Counted from the stretch's first letter, positions 1-8,611 are shown. The stretch: DNA of 64,000 bases from Oscillospiraceae bacterium (GCA_900752435.1 CAADVD010000016.1:1-64000), one strand, 5' to 3'. Made by a program: numbers and translations. Notes: generated by a model not told the origin, from the letters alone.

Positions 1-787
1 TGTTGACCTCGCCGCCGGACACGAGCATACCGCGCTTGTGGCCGACCAGCTCAAGCAGTTCGTATTCGCCCAGCTCGGCGTAATCCGTTCCGGCCAATTT
101 GTAGCGCTCCTCGATGGTGTGCGGATAATCCCTGCGCAGGACACCCAGCAGACGCATCGCCAGCAATTCGATATCGACGACATCGTCTTTGACTGCGCCG
201 GTAAAGGCCAGATGTTCCGCAACGGTCTGGTCTTCAAATTTCGGCCAGAGCACACCCGGCATATCCAGCAGTTCCATATCGGTGCCGATGTTGACCCACT
301 GCCGTCCGCGCGTCACACCGGGGCGGTCTTCAACCTTGGCGCGTTTGGAACCGGCGATGCGATTGATAAAGGAAGATTTGCCGACGTTGGGAATGCCGAC
401 CACCATGATGCGGATGGCGCGGCCAACAAGCCCTTTTTTCTGCCGGCGTTCAATCAGCCCGGTAAGCTGACTTTTTACAAGCGGAAAAAATTTGTTTAAG
501 CCTTTTCCGGATTTGCAGTCGCAGGCAATGGCCGGAATGTTCTGTGCTCTGTAATAATCGAGCCAAAGCGCAGTAGCGGCCGGATCGGCGGAATCGGATT
601 TGTTGAGCATGATGATGCGCGGCTTGCCGCCGAGCCATTTGGACAGCTCCGGATTGCGGCTGCTCATCGGAATGCGCGCATCGGTGATTTCCAGCACGAT
701 ATCCACCATGCTAAGACTTTCGGTGATGAGACGGCGGGTTTTGGCCATATGGCCGGGAAACCATTGGATGGATGGGGAGTCGGACAT
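1..787 (-). CDS. rbgA: Ribosome biogenesis GTPase RbgA (YlqF), 3' end outside window
   Basis: The translated N-terminus contains the IQWFPGHMAK motif that opens YlqF/RbgA proteins. It is followed by circularly permuted GTPase motifs: the NKSD (G4) motif comes before the Walker A motif GIPNVGKSSFIN, and a DMPGV motif follows. RbgA is a cytoplasmic GTPase needed for late assembly of the 50S subunit. The start at 787 is preceded by AAAGGAGAG. 262 codons are present before the left edge, so the C-terminal domain is cut off. It lies directly downstream of rplS and lepB on the same strand, the common Firmicutes order rplS-lepB-rbgA. Confidence 0.93.
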   Translation of the reverse strand, partial: MSDSPSIQWFPGHMAKTRRLITESLSMVDIVLEITDARIPMSSRNPELSKWLGGKPRIIMLNKSDSADPAATALWLDYYRAQNIPAIACDCKSGKGLNKFFPLVKSQLTGLIERRQKKGLVGRAIRIMVVGIPNVGKSSFINRIAGSKRAKVEDRPGVTRGRQWVNIGTDMELLDMPGVLWPKFEDQTVAEHLAFTGAVKDDVVDIELLAMRLLGVLRRDYPHTIEERYKLAGTDYAELGEYELLELVGHKRGMLVSGGEVN

Positions 788-826
788 GTTCTTCTCTCCT
801 TTATAAAATCTGAATGCAGGATTGCG

Positions 827-1402
827 TTACAGCTTATGGACACCCCAGAAGGGGTAAACGCGGCAAAGAACCTCGCCAAAAATGTGATCGGTGGGCACCA
901 TACCGATTTCTTGATAGCGGCTGTCCAAAGAATGGTTGCGGTTGTCGCCTAAGACAAAAACGCAGTCTTCGGGGACTGTGACAGGAAACGAAACGCCCAG
1001 AGCGCCGCCGCTGTTGTAAGTCGGCTCAAAGATGTAGTCCTCCTGCTGAAGCTGGCCGTCCACGTAGACCTCGCCCTTGACGAAATCGATGTCAACGGTT
1101 TGCCCCTCTGTCGCAATGACGCGCTTGACAATGGGTTCGTCGTTGTCACGGTGAATAACGACAATATCGCCGCGGTCAATGCCGTATAAGCTCGTTGAAA
1201 TGAGCAGACGCTCAGTGTCAAATAGCGTGGGCTTCATGGAGTCGCCATCCACAATCACGATTTGCACAAAAAACAAAAGCGTGACCATGGCGATGGTCAC
1301 GGCAATGGTCAGCGTTTCCACCCAGTCCAGCAGTTCCCCTTTCCACAGGGTACGCCGGATTTCGGCAGCATTTTGCGGCTGACCGGACGGCTCGCTGGTC
1401 AT
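827..1402 (-). CDS. lepB: Signal peptidase I
   Basis: This is a 191-residue type I signal peptidase, anchored in the membrane and removing signal peptides from exported proteins. One transmembrane segment lies at about residues 30-50. The nucleophile box GDSMKPTL puts the catalytic serine at about residue 55, and the general-base box IVKRVIATEG puts the lysine at about residue 93. The C-terminal GDNRNHSLDSR box is also present. The start at 1402 is chosen because it has a GAGGG site 5 bases upstream; a longer reading frame to 1480 lacks such a site and overlaps the rplS spacer. It lies between rplS and rbgA and is probably co-transcribed with them. Confidence 0.93.
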   Translation of the reverse strand: MTSEPSGQPQNAAEIRRTLWKGELLDWVETLTIAVTIAMVTLLFFVQIVIVDGDSMKPTLFDTERLLISTSLYGIDRGDIVVIHRDNDEPIVKRVIATEGQTVDIDFVKGEVYVDGQLQQEDYIFEPTYNSGGALGVSFPVTVPEDCVFVLGDNRNHSLDSRYQEIGMVPTDHIFGEVLCRVYPFWGVHKL

Positions 1403-1482
1403 AACATTCCCTCTTTTCCAAAAAAATTGCGAAGAAAAGCAAAAAAGGACAGTCATACAACCGTCCTCTTTCCATACCACTC

Positions 1483-1827
1483 TTAGCGGAGTTTCGCTTT
1501 GACTTTTGCAGCCTTACCAACGCGGTCACGCAGGTAGTACAGTTTGCTTCTGCGAACGCGGCCCTGACGAACGATTTCGACTTTTTCCACATTCGGAGAA
1601 TGAACCGGGAACACTCTTTCGATTCCGCAGCCGTAAGCAACGCGGCGAACGGTGAAGGTTTCGTTTACACCGCCGTGTTTTTTCGCGATGATGGTTCCTT
1701 CAAAAATCTGGATTCTGGATTTGTCGCCTTCCTGAATGCGGCAGTGTACTTTAACGGTGTCACCGACGTTGAGTACCGGCAATTCCGGTTTCAGGCTCGA
1801 GCTGCTGATGAGTTTCAATGCGTCCAT
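1483..1827 (-). CDS. rplS: 50S ribosomal protein L19
   Basis: The 114-residue protein matches L19 along its length, with the motifs GDTVKVH, EGTIIAKKHGG, TFTVRRV and GRVRRSKLYYLR. L19 sits at the interface of the 30S and 50S subunits. The start has an AGGAGG site. The gene is first in an operon with lepB and rbgA and is preceded by a structured leader and a good sigma-A promoter. Confidence 0.97.
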   Translation of the reverse strand: MDALKLISSSSLKPELPVLNVGDTVKVHCRIQEGDKSRIQIFEGTIIAKKHGGVNETFTVRRVAYGCGIERVFPVHSPNVEKVEIVRQGRVRRSKLYYLRDRVGKAAKVKAKLR

Positions 1828-1849
1828 GAATAGTTCCTCCTAGTTTTCA

Positions 1850-1949
1850 GACATTCTTACCGCGTCTGCGGCATAGGACTGCCCGCTTTAATGTTGTTTC
1901 ACATTAATCCCCACAAAGGGCGCACTTGCCCCTGCGGTCTACTAAATGC
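1850..1949 (-). promoter_or_regulatory. Structured 5' leader of rplS, possible L19 autoregulatory leader
   Basis: About 120 bases separate the predicted transcription start (near 1949) from rplS. The stretch contains a perfect 7-bp hairpin, TTAATGT/ACATTAA with a 6-base loop, flanked by GC-rich segments that can pair further. An L19 leader RNA is known upstream of rplS in Firmicutes. The placement fits, but a covariance match could not be tested here. Confidence 0.45.
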
Positions 1950-1955
1950 CTGTTT

Positions 1956-1984
1956 ATGATAACACAAATCGTGATGGATTGCAA
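1956..1984 (-). promoter_or_regulatory. Sigma-A promoter of rplS operon
   Basis: Read on the minus strand there is a -35 box TTGCAA (1979-1984), a 17-base spacer and a -10 box TATCAT (1956-1961). Confidence 0.7.
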
Positions 1985-2027
1985 GAAAATTTGGAATTTT
2001 CTTGATTTTCGGAGGATGCTACAAAAA

Positions 2028-2060
2028 AATTGCAAATTGTAAATTGCAAATTGCAAATTT
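2028..2060. repeat. Short AT-rich tandem repeat
   Basis: The word GCAAATT recurs three to four times at 9-11 base intervals between rplS and the small-RNA promoter. It codes for nothing obvious; the repeat is seen directly. Confidence 0.5.
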
Positions 2061-2113
2061 TGCTGATTCTATAAGACAAGTAAAAAAATAAAAAAATTTT
2101 TTTCAAAAAAGGC

Positions 2114-2166
2114 TTGACATTCAAGTTAGCATATGCTAATATAAGCACATGGTTAGTCAAGACTAA
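2114..2166 (+). promoter_or_regulatory. Promoter with two TTAG/CTAA palindromes
   Basis: The -35 box TTGACA (2114-2119), a 17-base spacer and the -10 box TAATAT (2137-2142) with an extended TG form a near-consensus promoter. A perfect 14-bp palindrome TTAGCATATGCTAA (2126-2139) covers the spacer and -10, and a second inverted repeat TTAGTC-AA-GACTAA (2153-2166) covers the start of the transcript. This placement is that of repressor operators. TTAG/CTAA half-sites resemble those of DtxR-family metal regulators, which is only a suggestion. Confidence 0.65.
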
Positions 2167-2353
2167 TCATTACATGAGATTCTTCCTTCTCAAACCACTT
2201 ATTTCTTTTTTCCGCGTTTCCGTTCAAACCCGGAAACGCCCGTGTACATGGCCCGCCTAGCCGTGTACACGCCCCCTTTGGGTGGAAATCCCCCAAAATT
2301 TTATGAACTGAAGAACCGGCCTGTTGTATATGTTGTGCAGCGGGCCGGTTTTT
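2149..2353 (+). ncRNA. Candidate structured small RNA of about 205 nt
   Basis: A transcript from the promoter at 2114-2142 would run into four local hairpins. These are a perfect 9-bp stem GCGTTTCCG/CGGAAACGC (2214-2239), an 8-bp stem CGTGTACA/TGTACACG (2241-2271), a TTTGGG/CCCAAA stem (2277-2297), and a terminator stem AACCGGCC/GGCCGGTT followed by five T (2314-2353). No gene follows on this strand until the pullulanase 900 bases on. The only reading frame is a 28-codon one at 2174 without a clear ribosome site. It matches no RNA family I recognise: no SRP, 6S or T-box core words were seen. Confidence 0.55.
2314..2353 (+). terminator. Intrinsic terminator of the small RNA
   Basis: The stem AACCGGCC/GGCCGGTT with a 21-base loop is followed by TTTTT. 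Confidence 0.75.
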
Positions 2354-2418
2354 CGACGTTTTTTGGAAAGAATAATTGTACTTGCTCCCTGTTTGTGGTA
2401 TCATAACAAAGGCAAGCT

Positions 2419-3135
2419 TTACCGCACAATCAGCTCTTTGATTTTGCGTACATCGCCGTCCAGTACGGAAAAGGTGCTTTGCAGTTCCCCTTCTATTTCG
2501 GGCGACAGGTCGCTGTGCAGATACAGCGAATCCAATCCGGCGTGATTAGCACCCAAAATATCCGCAACAGCGTCGTTGCCAATCATGATGGAAGCGCGCT
2601 TGTCCAGCTGATAACGGTCCAGCACCACTTGATAAAACGCCGGGTCAGGCTTCATACAGCCCTCATCGGACGAAAACACGATGCCGTCAAAGCGGTCGTA
2701 AATTTGCAGCAAACGCATTTCGTATTCGGTGAACATCCGCTGTGCATTGGACAGCACATACAGACACTTGCCCTTGTTCCGCAGAGTATCCAGCAAATCG
2801 ATTACGCCGTCGTACAAGCAGATGAATTTGGTGGAAAGGATGCGGAACATCTGGCCGGTATGCAGTACCAGCTCGTCTGAAGCATCAATTCCCTTTTGGC
2901 GGTACAGCGCTTGAAACACCGGCGGCAGTTCAATTTCCGGATATTGGTAGGGGCTGGGTGCGTTGAGGCTTTCCTTGACCAGCGCGTTGTAGGCTTTTTT
3001 CAGCTCCGGCGCTGTGTAATGCGCGCCGTGGAAACCGTACCACTCGGCCATCTTGTCCCATAAGTACCGCTTGTTTTCGTTGGTGTTGATGTCAATTAAC
3101 GTGCCGTATAAGTCGAAAATATAGTTTTGGTACAT
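2419..3135 (-). CDS. HAD-superfamily hydrolase
   Basis: This is a 238-residue cytoplasmic HAD subfamily IA hydrolase. Motif I is FDLYGTLIDI with the nucleophile Asp8; the position two residues later, usually the general acid Asp, is Tyr10, as in 2-haloacid-dehalogenase-type members. Motif II is VLSNAQ, motif III the lysine of MKPDPAF, and motif IV GNDAVADILGA. The substrate cannot be read from sequence; phosphatase on small sugars or nucleotides, or dehalogenase activity, are both possible. The start has GGGAG upstream and a promoter TTGCAG-17-TATAAT (3169-3197, minus). It is transcribed divergently from the pullulanase gene. Confidence 0.85.
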   Translation of the reverse strand: MYQNYIFDLYGTLIDINTNENKRYLWDKMAEWYGFHGAHYTAPELKKAYNALVKESLNAPSPYQYPEIELPPVFQALYRQKGIDASDELVLHTGQMFRILSTKFICLYDGVIDLLDTLRNKGKCLYVLSNAQRMFTEYEMRLLQIYDRFDGIVFSSDEGCMKPDPAFYQVVLDRYQLDKRASIMIGNDAVADILGANHAGLDSLYLHSDLSPEIEGELQSTFSVLDGDVRKIKELIVR

Positions 3136-3251
3136 GCCGTTTCTCCCTTATTGATGAAGTTGTTTCCTATTATAAGGCAGAAGCGTGCGAACTGCAAGCG
3201 AAAAATTGATTTCATGCAATTCAACGATTTATAAGAAAGGAATTTCTGTTT

Positions 3252-5237
3252 ATGAGCAATGCCATTTCCATGAATGACAAAAACACCGTTTTATATTGGA
3301 AAAATCTATTTTCCTCTGAGGACTTTGCAAAGCGTTACACCTATACGGGCGAATTGGGCGCGCTGTATCAAACAGACGCAACGACCTTTCGCGTTTGGGC
3401 TCCCACAGCGAGGGCCGTTTCCGTTCAGCTCTATACCACTGGAAGCGATGCGGAGGAAAATGCCAAGCAACTGGAAGCATACGCTATGACGCAGGGGAAA
3501 CAAGGCGTTTGGAGCGTGACGGTTGAGGGCGATTTACACGGCGTATATTACACCTACTTCGTGGACGTCAACGGGCTGACGCAGGAAACCGGTGATGTCT
3601 ACGCCAAAGCCTGCGGCGTGAACGGAAGCCGGAGCATGGTGGTGGATTTGGCGCGCACCAATCCGGCGGGCTGGGAACAAGACCATACGGTGGTGCATCC
3701 GCTCGGCGAAACGGAAATTTGGGAAGTGCATATCGGCGACTTTTCGCACGATCCGCACAGCGGCGTCAAACCGGAACACCGCGGCAAGTATTTGGCCTTT
3801 ACCGAAGAAAACACCACGCTGGATGGCGACGGCGTACATCCCACATGCGTGAATTACCTGAAACAACAGGGCGTCACGCATGTGCACCTGCTTCCCGCCT
3901 ACGACTACGGCTCGGTCAACGAAGCCGACCCAAACAGCGGCTTTAACTGGGGATACGATCCGGAAAACTACAACGTGCCGGAGGGTTCTTATTCCACCAA
4001 TCCGTTTGACGGCGCCGTGCGTATCCGCGAATTCAAGGAGATGGTCGCCGCTCTGCACCGCGCCGGACTGTCCGTGGTAATGGATGTGGTGTACAACCAC
4101 ACTTATTCCATCGACTGCTGTTTTCACCGCACCGTGCCTTACTATTACCACCGCATCGGTGACAACGGCATTTTCTCCAACGGCTCTGCCTGCGGCAACG
4201 ACACCGCCAGTGAGCGCGCGATGTTCCGCAAATATGTGGTCGATTCCGTGTGCTATTGGGCAACGGAGTACCACATTGATGGCTTTCGCTTTGATTTGAT
4301 GGGATTGCTGGACACCGACACGATGAATGCGGTGCGTGCGGCGCTCAACGAACTGCCGGGCGGTACGAACAAAATCGTCTACGGCGAACCGTGGTCGGCC
4401 GGTGAAACGGCGTTTGAACACGGTGCGGTCGGCGCACTCAAGGACAATCTGCCGAAGCTTGCCGACGGCATTGCGGTATTCAACGACGATTTCCGCGATA
4501 CCATCAAGGGACATTTCATGTATGCGCAAAACGGCGGCTTCGTCAATGGCGGCGATTACTATGAGCAGACTCTGCGCCGTGTGATGAGCGGTTTGTTCGG
4601 CGATTGGTTTGCCGGACAGCCAAGCAAACCAGCTCAAGTCGTTCAGTATGTTTCCGCGCACGACAACCACACGCTGTGGGACAAGCTGTGCGTGTCCACC
4701 GGACGCGACGGTGCATTTGAAGTGCATGATAAACAGCTCGTCCGTCTGAATAAAATCACGGCGGCCATGGTACAATTGGCGCGCGGCATTCCATTTATGC
4801 AGGCCGCCGAGGAGAGCGCGCGCACCAAGCTCGGTGAGGACAACTCTTACAATTCCTCCAAGGAGCTGAACCAAATCGACTGGACACGCCTTTACGAATA
4901 CGAGGATTTGGTGCTGTACTACCGCGGCTTGATGCAGGTGCGAAAAAGCTTTGTCGGCTTCACCGATTTAAGCGCCGAAAATGCCGCCAACATGCAGTTT
5001 ATCGAAGAACTTCCGAAACAGGTGGTTGGGTATACCTTAGAAACGGATGCCGCCGAGGGCTGGAAACGTGTGACTGTGCTCTTCAATGCTTCGGAGGAGG
5101 ACGTGGAACTGACGTTGGCAGACGGTGAATGGACGGTGCTGGTCAACGAAAACAGCGCTTGCGCGGATGGTCTGGGAACTGCTTCCGGTCTTATTGCAGT
5201 TCCAGCGTATAGTGCGGCGGTTTTTGCACAAAAATAG
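3252..5237 (+). CDS. pulA: Type I pullulanase (GH13)
   Basis: The 661-residue protein has an N-terminal CBM48-like domain (about 35-130) with FRVWAPTA, then a GH13 catalytic barrel. The pullulanase signature FNWGYDPENYNVPEGSYS lies at about 231-248. Region I is DVVYNHT (about 278-284), and region II DGFRFD gives the nucleophile Asp348. Region III VYGEPW gives the acid/base Glu379, and region IV SAHDN gives Asp471. It hydrolyses alpha-1,6 branches in glycogen- or starch-derived dextrins. No signal peptide is seen, so it probably acts inside the cell. The start has AAGAAAGGAA upstream. Confidence 0.95.
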   Translation: MSNAISMNDKNTVLYWKNLFSSEDFAKRYTYTGELGALYQTDATTFRVWAPTARAVSVQLYTTGSDAEENAKQLEAYAMTQGKQGVWSVTVEGDLHGVYYTYFVDVNGLTQETGDVYAKACGVNGSRSMVVDLARTNPAGWEQDHTVVHPLGETEIWEVHIGDFSHDPHSGVKPEHRGKYLAFTEENTTLDGDGVHPTCVNYLKQQGVTHVHLLPAYDYGSVNEADPNSGFNWGYDPENYNVPEGSYSTNPFDGAVRIREFKEMVAALHRAGLSVVMDVVYNHTYSIDCCFHRTVPYYYHRIGDNGIFSNGSACGNDTASERAMFRKYVVDSVCYWATEYHIDGFRFDLMGLLDTDTMNAVRAALNELPGGTNKIVYGEPWSAGETAFEHGAVGALKDNLPKLADGIAVFNDDFRDTIKGHFMYAQNGGFVNGGDYYEQTLRRVMSGLFGDWFAGQPSKPAQVVQYVSAHDNHTLWDKLCVSTGRDGAFEVHDKQLVRLNKITAAMVQLARGIPFMQAAEESARTKLGEDNSYNSSKELNQIDWTRLYEYEDLVLYYRGLMQVRKSFVGFTDLSAENAANMQFIEELPKQVVGYTLETDAAEGWKRVTVLFNASEEDVELTLADGEWTVLVNENSACADGLGTASGLIAVPAYSAAVFAQK

Positions 5238-5364
5238 AAAAAGAGCGCATCCCTGTAAACGTTTTGCTTCCGCTTCGTAAAGCTTTCGTGAAGTGCGACT
5301 ATTTCCCGGATTTCCCGCATACAATAAGGATACAGGAAACTGTCTGCAAAAGGGGATGTGAAAA

Positions 5365-5499
5365 GTGAAATCATTTTTGCTTACCGCCGGTGTACTGTTT
5401 TCGTCCGGCATGGCTTTTTTGAGCTGGGTACTGGCCAAGGCCGCCAAAATGGCCGATGAGCACGCAGAGCGGCTGTGGAGGCAGATGCCCCGCAAATGA
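5365..5499 (+). CDS. Small membrane peptide, 44 residues
   Basis: A GTG-started frame has a clear AGGGGA site 9 bases upstream and is followed by a strong terminator. The peptide has one hydrophobic helix (about residues 4-24, FLLTAGVLFSSGMAFLSWVL) and a charged tail DEHAERLWRQ. I do not recognise a family. The Shine-Dalgarno site and the terminator just 3' of the stop support expression as its own unit after pulA. Confidence 0.55.
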   Translation: MKSFLLTAGVLFSSGMAFLSWVLAKAAKMADEHAERLWRQMPRK

Positions 5500-5509
5500 C
5501 AAGTATAAG

Positions 5510-5555
5510 AAAACGGCTTCCAAACGTTGATGGTTCAGCGTTTGGAAGCCGTTTT
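5510..5555. terminator. Bidirectional intrinsic terminator
   Basis: A perfect 17-bp stem (5510-5526 with 5539-5555), A-rich on the left and T-rich on the right, lies between the convergent small-peptide gene and ddh. Confidence 0.85.
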
Positions 5556-5575
5556 TATGGTCTATCTGTTTCCAT

Positions 5576-6562
5576 TTAAAGCAAATGTGCGCGCAGCTCT
5601 TCTCCGCTCTGTGGGCTGAGCAAAGCTGGTGCAACATCAAATACGGTTTTACAGCCGGATTCTCCGTTTTGGTTCATGCGGTAAGCGGCGCGTGCATAAG
5701 CGGCGATAACCGACGCGGTGAATTCCGGATTGGAGTCCAGCTTCAAGCTGTATTCAATGATGTGGGTATGTTCGCCGTTCCAGCCGGTTTTGCCGCTGCG
5801 AATGACGAAGCCACCGTGCGGAATGCCGCTGTGGTCGCGCTGAAGTTCTTCCATCGAGATGAAGTGTACTGTGGTATCGTAGTCTGCAAAATAGTTGGGC
5901 ATGGTTTTGATTTCGTTTTCAATGCGAGAAAGGTCTGCACCCTCTTCCGCTACCACAAAGCATTCGCGTGTGTGTTTTTCACGGGTGGTGAGTTCCGGAT
6001 TAGCACCGGAGCGGACAGCTTCCAATGCGCTGTCTACTGGGATGGTGTATTGTCTGGCATCCAGCACGCCCTCAATGCGGCGGATGGCATCGGAGTGCCC
6101 TTGGCTAACGCCCTTGCCCCAAAAGGTGTAGTCGCTTCCCTGCGGCAATACGGCGCCGGCATACATGCGGTTTAACGAAAACATACCCGGATCCCAGCCT
6201 ACGGAAATCAGAGCTACTTTTCCGCTTTGTTTTGCGGCCGCGTCCACGTTGGCAAAGTGCTCCGGAATTTTGGCGTGTGTGTCAAAGCTGTCCACGACAT
6301 TGAAAAATTTGGCCAGCTGTGGTGTTTGAACCGGCAGATCGGTGGCGCTTCCGCCGCAGAGAATCAGCACATCGATTTCATCGGCGTGTGCCGCGGCTCC
6401 GTCTGCGCGGTAAACCGGAACCTGCTCCGACAAAATTTTAAGGCTTTCCGGCGCACGGCGGGTAAATACCGCCGCCAGTTCCATATCGGGATTCTGTTTC
6501 ACGGCGCATTCTACGCCGCGGCCTAAATTTCCATAACCATAAATACCAATTCGTATACTCAT
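5576..6562 (-). CDS. ddh: meso-Diaminopimelate dehydrogenase
   Basis: The 328-residue enzyme begins with the Rossmann motif GIYGYGNLG and carries GGSATDLP, DSFDTHAKIP and GWDPGMFS, all typical of diaminopimelate D-dehydrogenase. It makes meso-diaminopimelate from tetrahydrodipicolinate in one NADPH-dependent step, feeding lysine and peptidoglycan synthesis. The start at 6562 is chosen for AAGGAGATG upstream; a longer frame to 6652 would start inside the promoter TTGAAA-17-TATCAT (6624-6652, minus). Confidence 0.94.
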   Translation of the reverse strand: MSIRIGIYGYGNLGRGVECAVKQNPDMELAAVFTRRAPESLKILSEQVPVYRADGAAAHADEIDVLILCGGSATDLPVQTPQLAKFFNVVDSFDTHAKIPEHFANVDAAAKQSGKVALISVGWDPGMFSLNRMYAGAVLPQGSDYTFWGKGVSQGHSDAIRRIEGVLDARQYTIPVDSALEAVRSGANPELTTREKHTRECFVVAEEGADLSRIENEIKTMPNYFADYDTTVHFISMEELQRDHSGIPHGGFVIRSGKTGWNGEHTHIIEYSLKLDSNPEFTASVIAAYARAAYRMNQNGESGCKTVFDVAPALLSPQSGEELRAHLL

Positions 6563-6623
6563 TGTTGTGCATCTCCTTGTTGCTTTTTTCGTCCTATACT
6601 TTTTCGGTTGAACGTGTGGTTCT

Positions 6624-6652
6624 ATGATACTATAGTTTGAGGGAAATTTCAA
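6624..6652 (-). promoter_or_regulatory. Promoter of ddh
   Basis: Minus strand: -35 box TTGAAA (6647-6652), 17-base spacer, -10 box TATCAT (6624-6629). Confidence 0.65.
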
Positions 6653-6698
6653 GATTTAGCTTGATTGATTTGGCGAAATATACCGTTTCCAACTTCAG

Positions 6699-6727
6699 TT
6701 GAGCTTCTTCCCAAAACGTTGTATAAT
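6699..6727 (+). promoter_or_regulatory. Promoter of queH
   Basis: The -35 box TTGAGC (6699-6704), a 17-base spacer and a perfect TATAAT (6722-6727). The boxes cover the two upstream ATG codons, which argues for the TTG start of queH at 6762. Confidence 0.7.
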
Positions 6728-6761
6728 GGAATACAAGAGAAAACAGAAGGAGAGAACGCAT

Positions 6762-7307
6762 TTGAATACGCTGTTACACACCTGCTGTGCCCCCTGCTCC
6801 ATCATGTGCATTGAATCTTTGCGTGGCGAGGGCATCGAACCGGTCAGCTTTTGGTACAACCCCAACATTCATCCGTTCACGGAATACAAAAGCCGCAAAA
6901 ATACACTGGTGGCCTACGCCGAAAGCATTCATCTTAAACTGGTGATCCGCAATGAATACGGGCTTCGGCCGTTTATCCGCAGTGTCTATCCCGATTTTGC
7001 GAACCGTTGTGCCACCTGCTACCGCATCCGTATGGAAGCAACGGCCGCTTATGCCGCAGAAAATGGGTTCGAGGCATTTACCACCACCCTGCTGATTAGC
7101 CCGTATCAAAATCACGATTTGATTTGTCAGATTGCGGAAGAAATGGCTGAAAAATATCATGTCACCTTCCTATACCGCGATTTTCGTCCGCTGTTTCGAG
7201 ACGGACAGCAGAAAGCCCGTGACTTGGGGCTGTATATGCAAAAGTACTGCGGCTGTATTTTCAGCGAGGAAGAACGGTTTCAAAAAAGAAAGAAATTGAT
7301 CCCGTAA
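6762..7307 (+). CDS. queH: Epoxyqueuosine reductase QueH
   Basis: This 181-residue protein belongs to the DUF208/QueH family, which reduces epoxyqueuosine to queuosine in tRNA using an iron-sulfur cluster and is unrelated to QueG. The cysteines expected for metal binding are present: HTCCAPC near residue 8, RCATC, and YCGC near the C-terminus. The TTG start at 6762 is chosen because AAGGAGAG lies 7 bases upstream and the promoter occupies the alternative starts at 6699 and 6726. No other queuosine gene is in the window. Confidence 0.9.
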   Translation: MNTLLHTCCAPCSIMCIESLRGEGIEPVSFWYNPNIHPFTEYKSRKNTLVAYAESIHLKLVIRNEYGLRPFIRSVYPDFANRCATCYRIRMEATAAYAAENGFEAFTTTLLISPYQNHDLICQIAEEMAEKYHVTFLYRDFRPLFRDGQQKARDLGLYMQKYCGCIFSEEERFQKRKKLIP

Positions 7308-7370
7308 CGCCAATTCAGCCAATCCATCCTTTTTCGGAATTTCCAAGCTCAGCAATAAGGAGAACGTTCT

Positions 7371-8594
7371 ATGTCCATCCAATGCAGAGATCTGCTTGCA
7401 CTCAAATCGTTTCAACAAATTCAGCTCATTGCCGGACAGAATGGGCTTCATAATCTGGTAACATGGCCGTATATCAACCAGACCGCCGACATCAGCAATT
7501 GGGTGCACGGCGGCGAGTTGGTGTTTGAAACGGGAATGGAGCCGCTTTATTCCGAGGACGTGCTGTATCAAATCGTGCAGGACTGCATCACCAATGTAGT
7601 AGCCGGTATCGTCATCCTGTGCAATCCGCAGTTTATTCCGGAAATTCCAGAACGCATCATCGCGCTGGCGGACAGTCACAGCCTTCCCCTGTTTCAAATG
7701 CCGTGGGAACTGCGCTTGGTGGACGTCACCAAAGAAATTGCCAATCTAATTGTACTCAATCAGTATCAAGAACAGAGCATCAGCAACTTTTTCTTTGAAT
7801 TGCTGTTTTCGGAGTTGTTTGACGAAAGCTTAATTCAACAAGCGGCTACCTATTGCGGCATTCCCCTGAACGCACCAGCTTTTATCGCGGAATTCTCCCT
7901 GCATATTGCAAACAATGAAGAGATTCATACCCTTCATCCGTCGCTTCCCGGACAAAAAATCAAACTGCTGCAAGAAAAGCTTACGCAAATCATTCAGTTT
8001 TACTGTCCAAAATCGGTGGTACTGCTTCATGCCGGTTCGCTGTTGTGCTACATCGTGGCCGATACCGAACAAAAAAAGCAATCGCTTCTCCATGCGCTCA
8101 AGCAGGAATGCACAGAACTGCAAAAAGCCTTGCCCGGCTATTGCGTACTCGGCGGAATCAGCCGAACCTGTACCAATGTGAAAGAAATCCGACGGAGTTA
8201 TTTGGAGGCTGGCAGTTCGCTTCGTCTGGCTAAAAAATCCACTGCGCCGATTCGGCTGATTTGTTATGACGAAATTGGCTTTTTGCAGTTGTTGATTCCG
8301 CATGCCGATTCGGAAGCGCTTTTGGAGTACTGCCGCAATTTATTGCATCCCTTGGCACAGGCCGACCGCGTTCAGCACACGGATTACCTTCATACCCTGC
8401 ACGCTTATCTGCTCCATGACTGCAATTTGATTCAGACCGCGAAAGCGCTCTACATTCACCGCAATACGCTGGTTTACCGCATGGAACGCATCCGCGAAAT
8501 CACTGGTCACGATTTATCGGATATGAATCAGAAATCGGAATATCTCAACGCACTGAAAATTGCCGATTTCTTTGAATTGCAGGAGCAGTTGTAA
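7371..8594 (+). CDS. PucR-family transcriptional regulator
   Basis: The 407-residue protein has an N-terminal PucR-like ligand domain (about 1-125) and a C-terminal helix-turn-helix with NLIQTAKALYIHRNTLVYRM (about 355-380), the signature of the PucR/CdaR group. PucR proteins control purine or other nitrogen-compound breakdown. The gene faces the nucleobase/creatinine operon, so it may bind the palindromes between potA and the creatininase gene. That link is inferred from position. RBS AAGGAG. Confidence 0.85.
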   Translation: MSIQCRDLLALKSFQQIQLIAGQNGLHNLVTWPYINQTADISNWVHGGELVFETGMEPLYSEDVLYQIVQDCITNVVAGIVILCNPQFIPEIPERIIALADSHSLPLFQMPWELRLVDVTKEIANLIVLNQYQEQSISNFFFELLFSELFDESLIQQAATYCGIPLNAPAFIAEFSLHIANNEEIHTLHPSLPGQKIKLLQEKLTQIIQFYCPKSVVLLHAGSLLCYIVADTEQKKQSLLHALKQECTELQKALPGYCVLGGISRTCTNVKEIRRSYLEAGSSLRLAKKSTAPIRLICYDEIGFLQLLIPHADSEALLEYCRNLLHPLAQADRVQHTDYLHTLHAYLLHDCNLIQTAKALYIHRNTLVYRMERIREITGHDLSDMNQKSEYLNALKIADFFELQEQL

Positions 8595-8611
8595 ATGCCA
8601 TCTCACGAAAC

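Noticed and set aside
3534..4874. 446-codon open frame on the minus strand opposite pulA
   Set aside because: It is a shadow of the GC-rich third positions of the pullulanase gene; the translation is His/Arg/Val-rich without domains, while the plus strand has all GH13 motifs.
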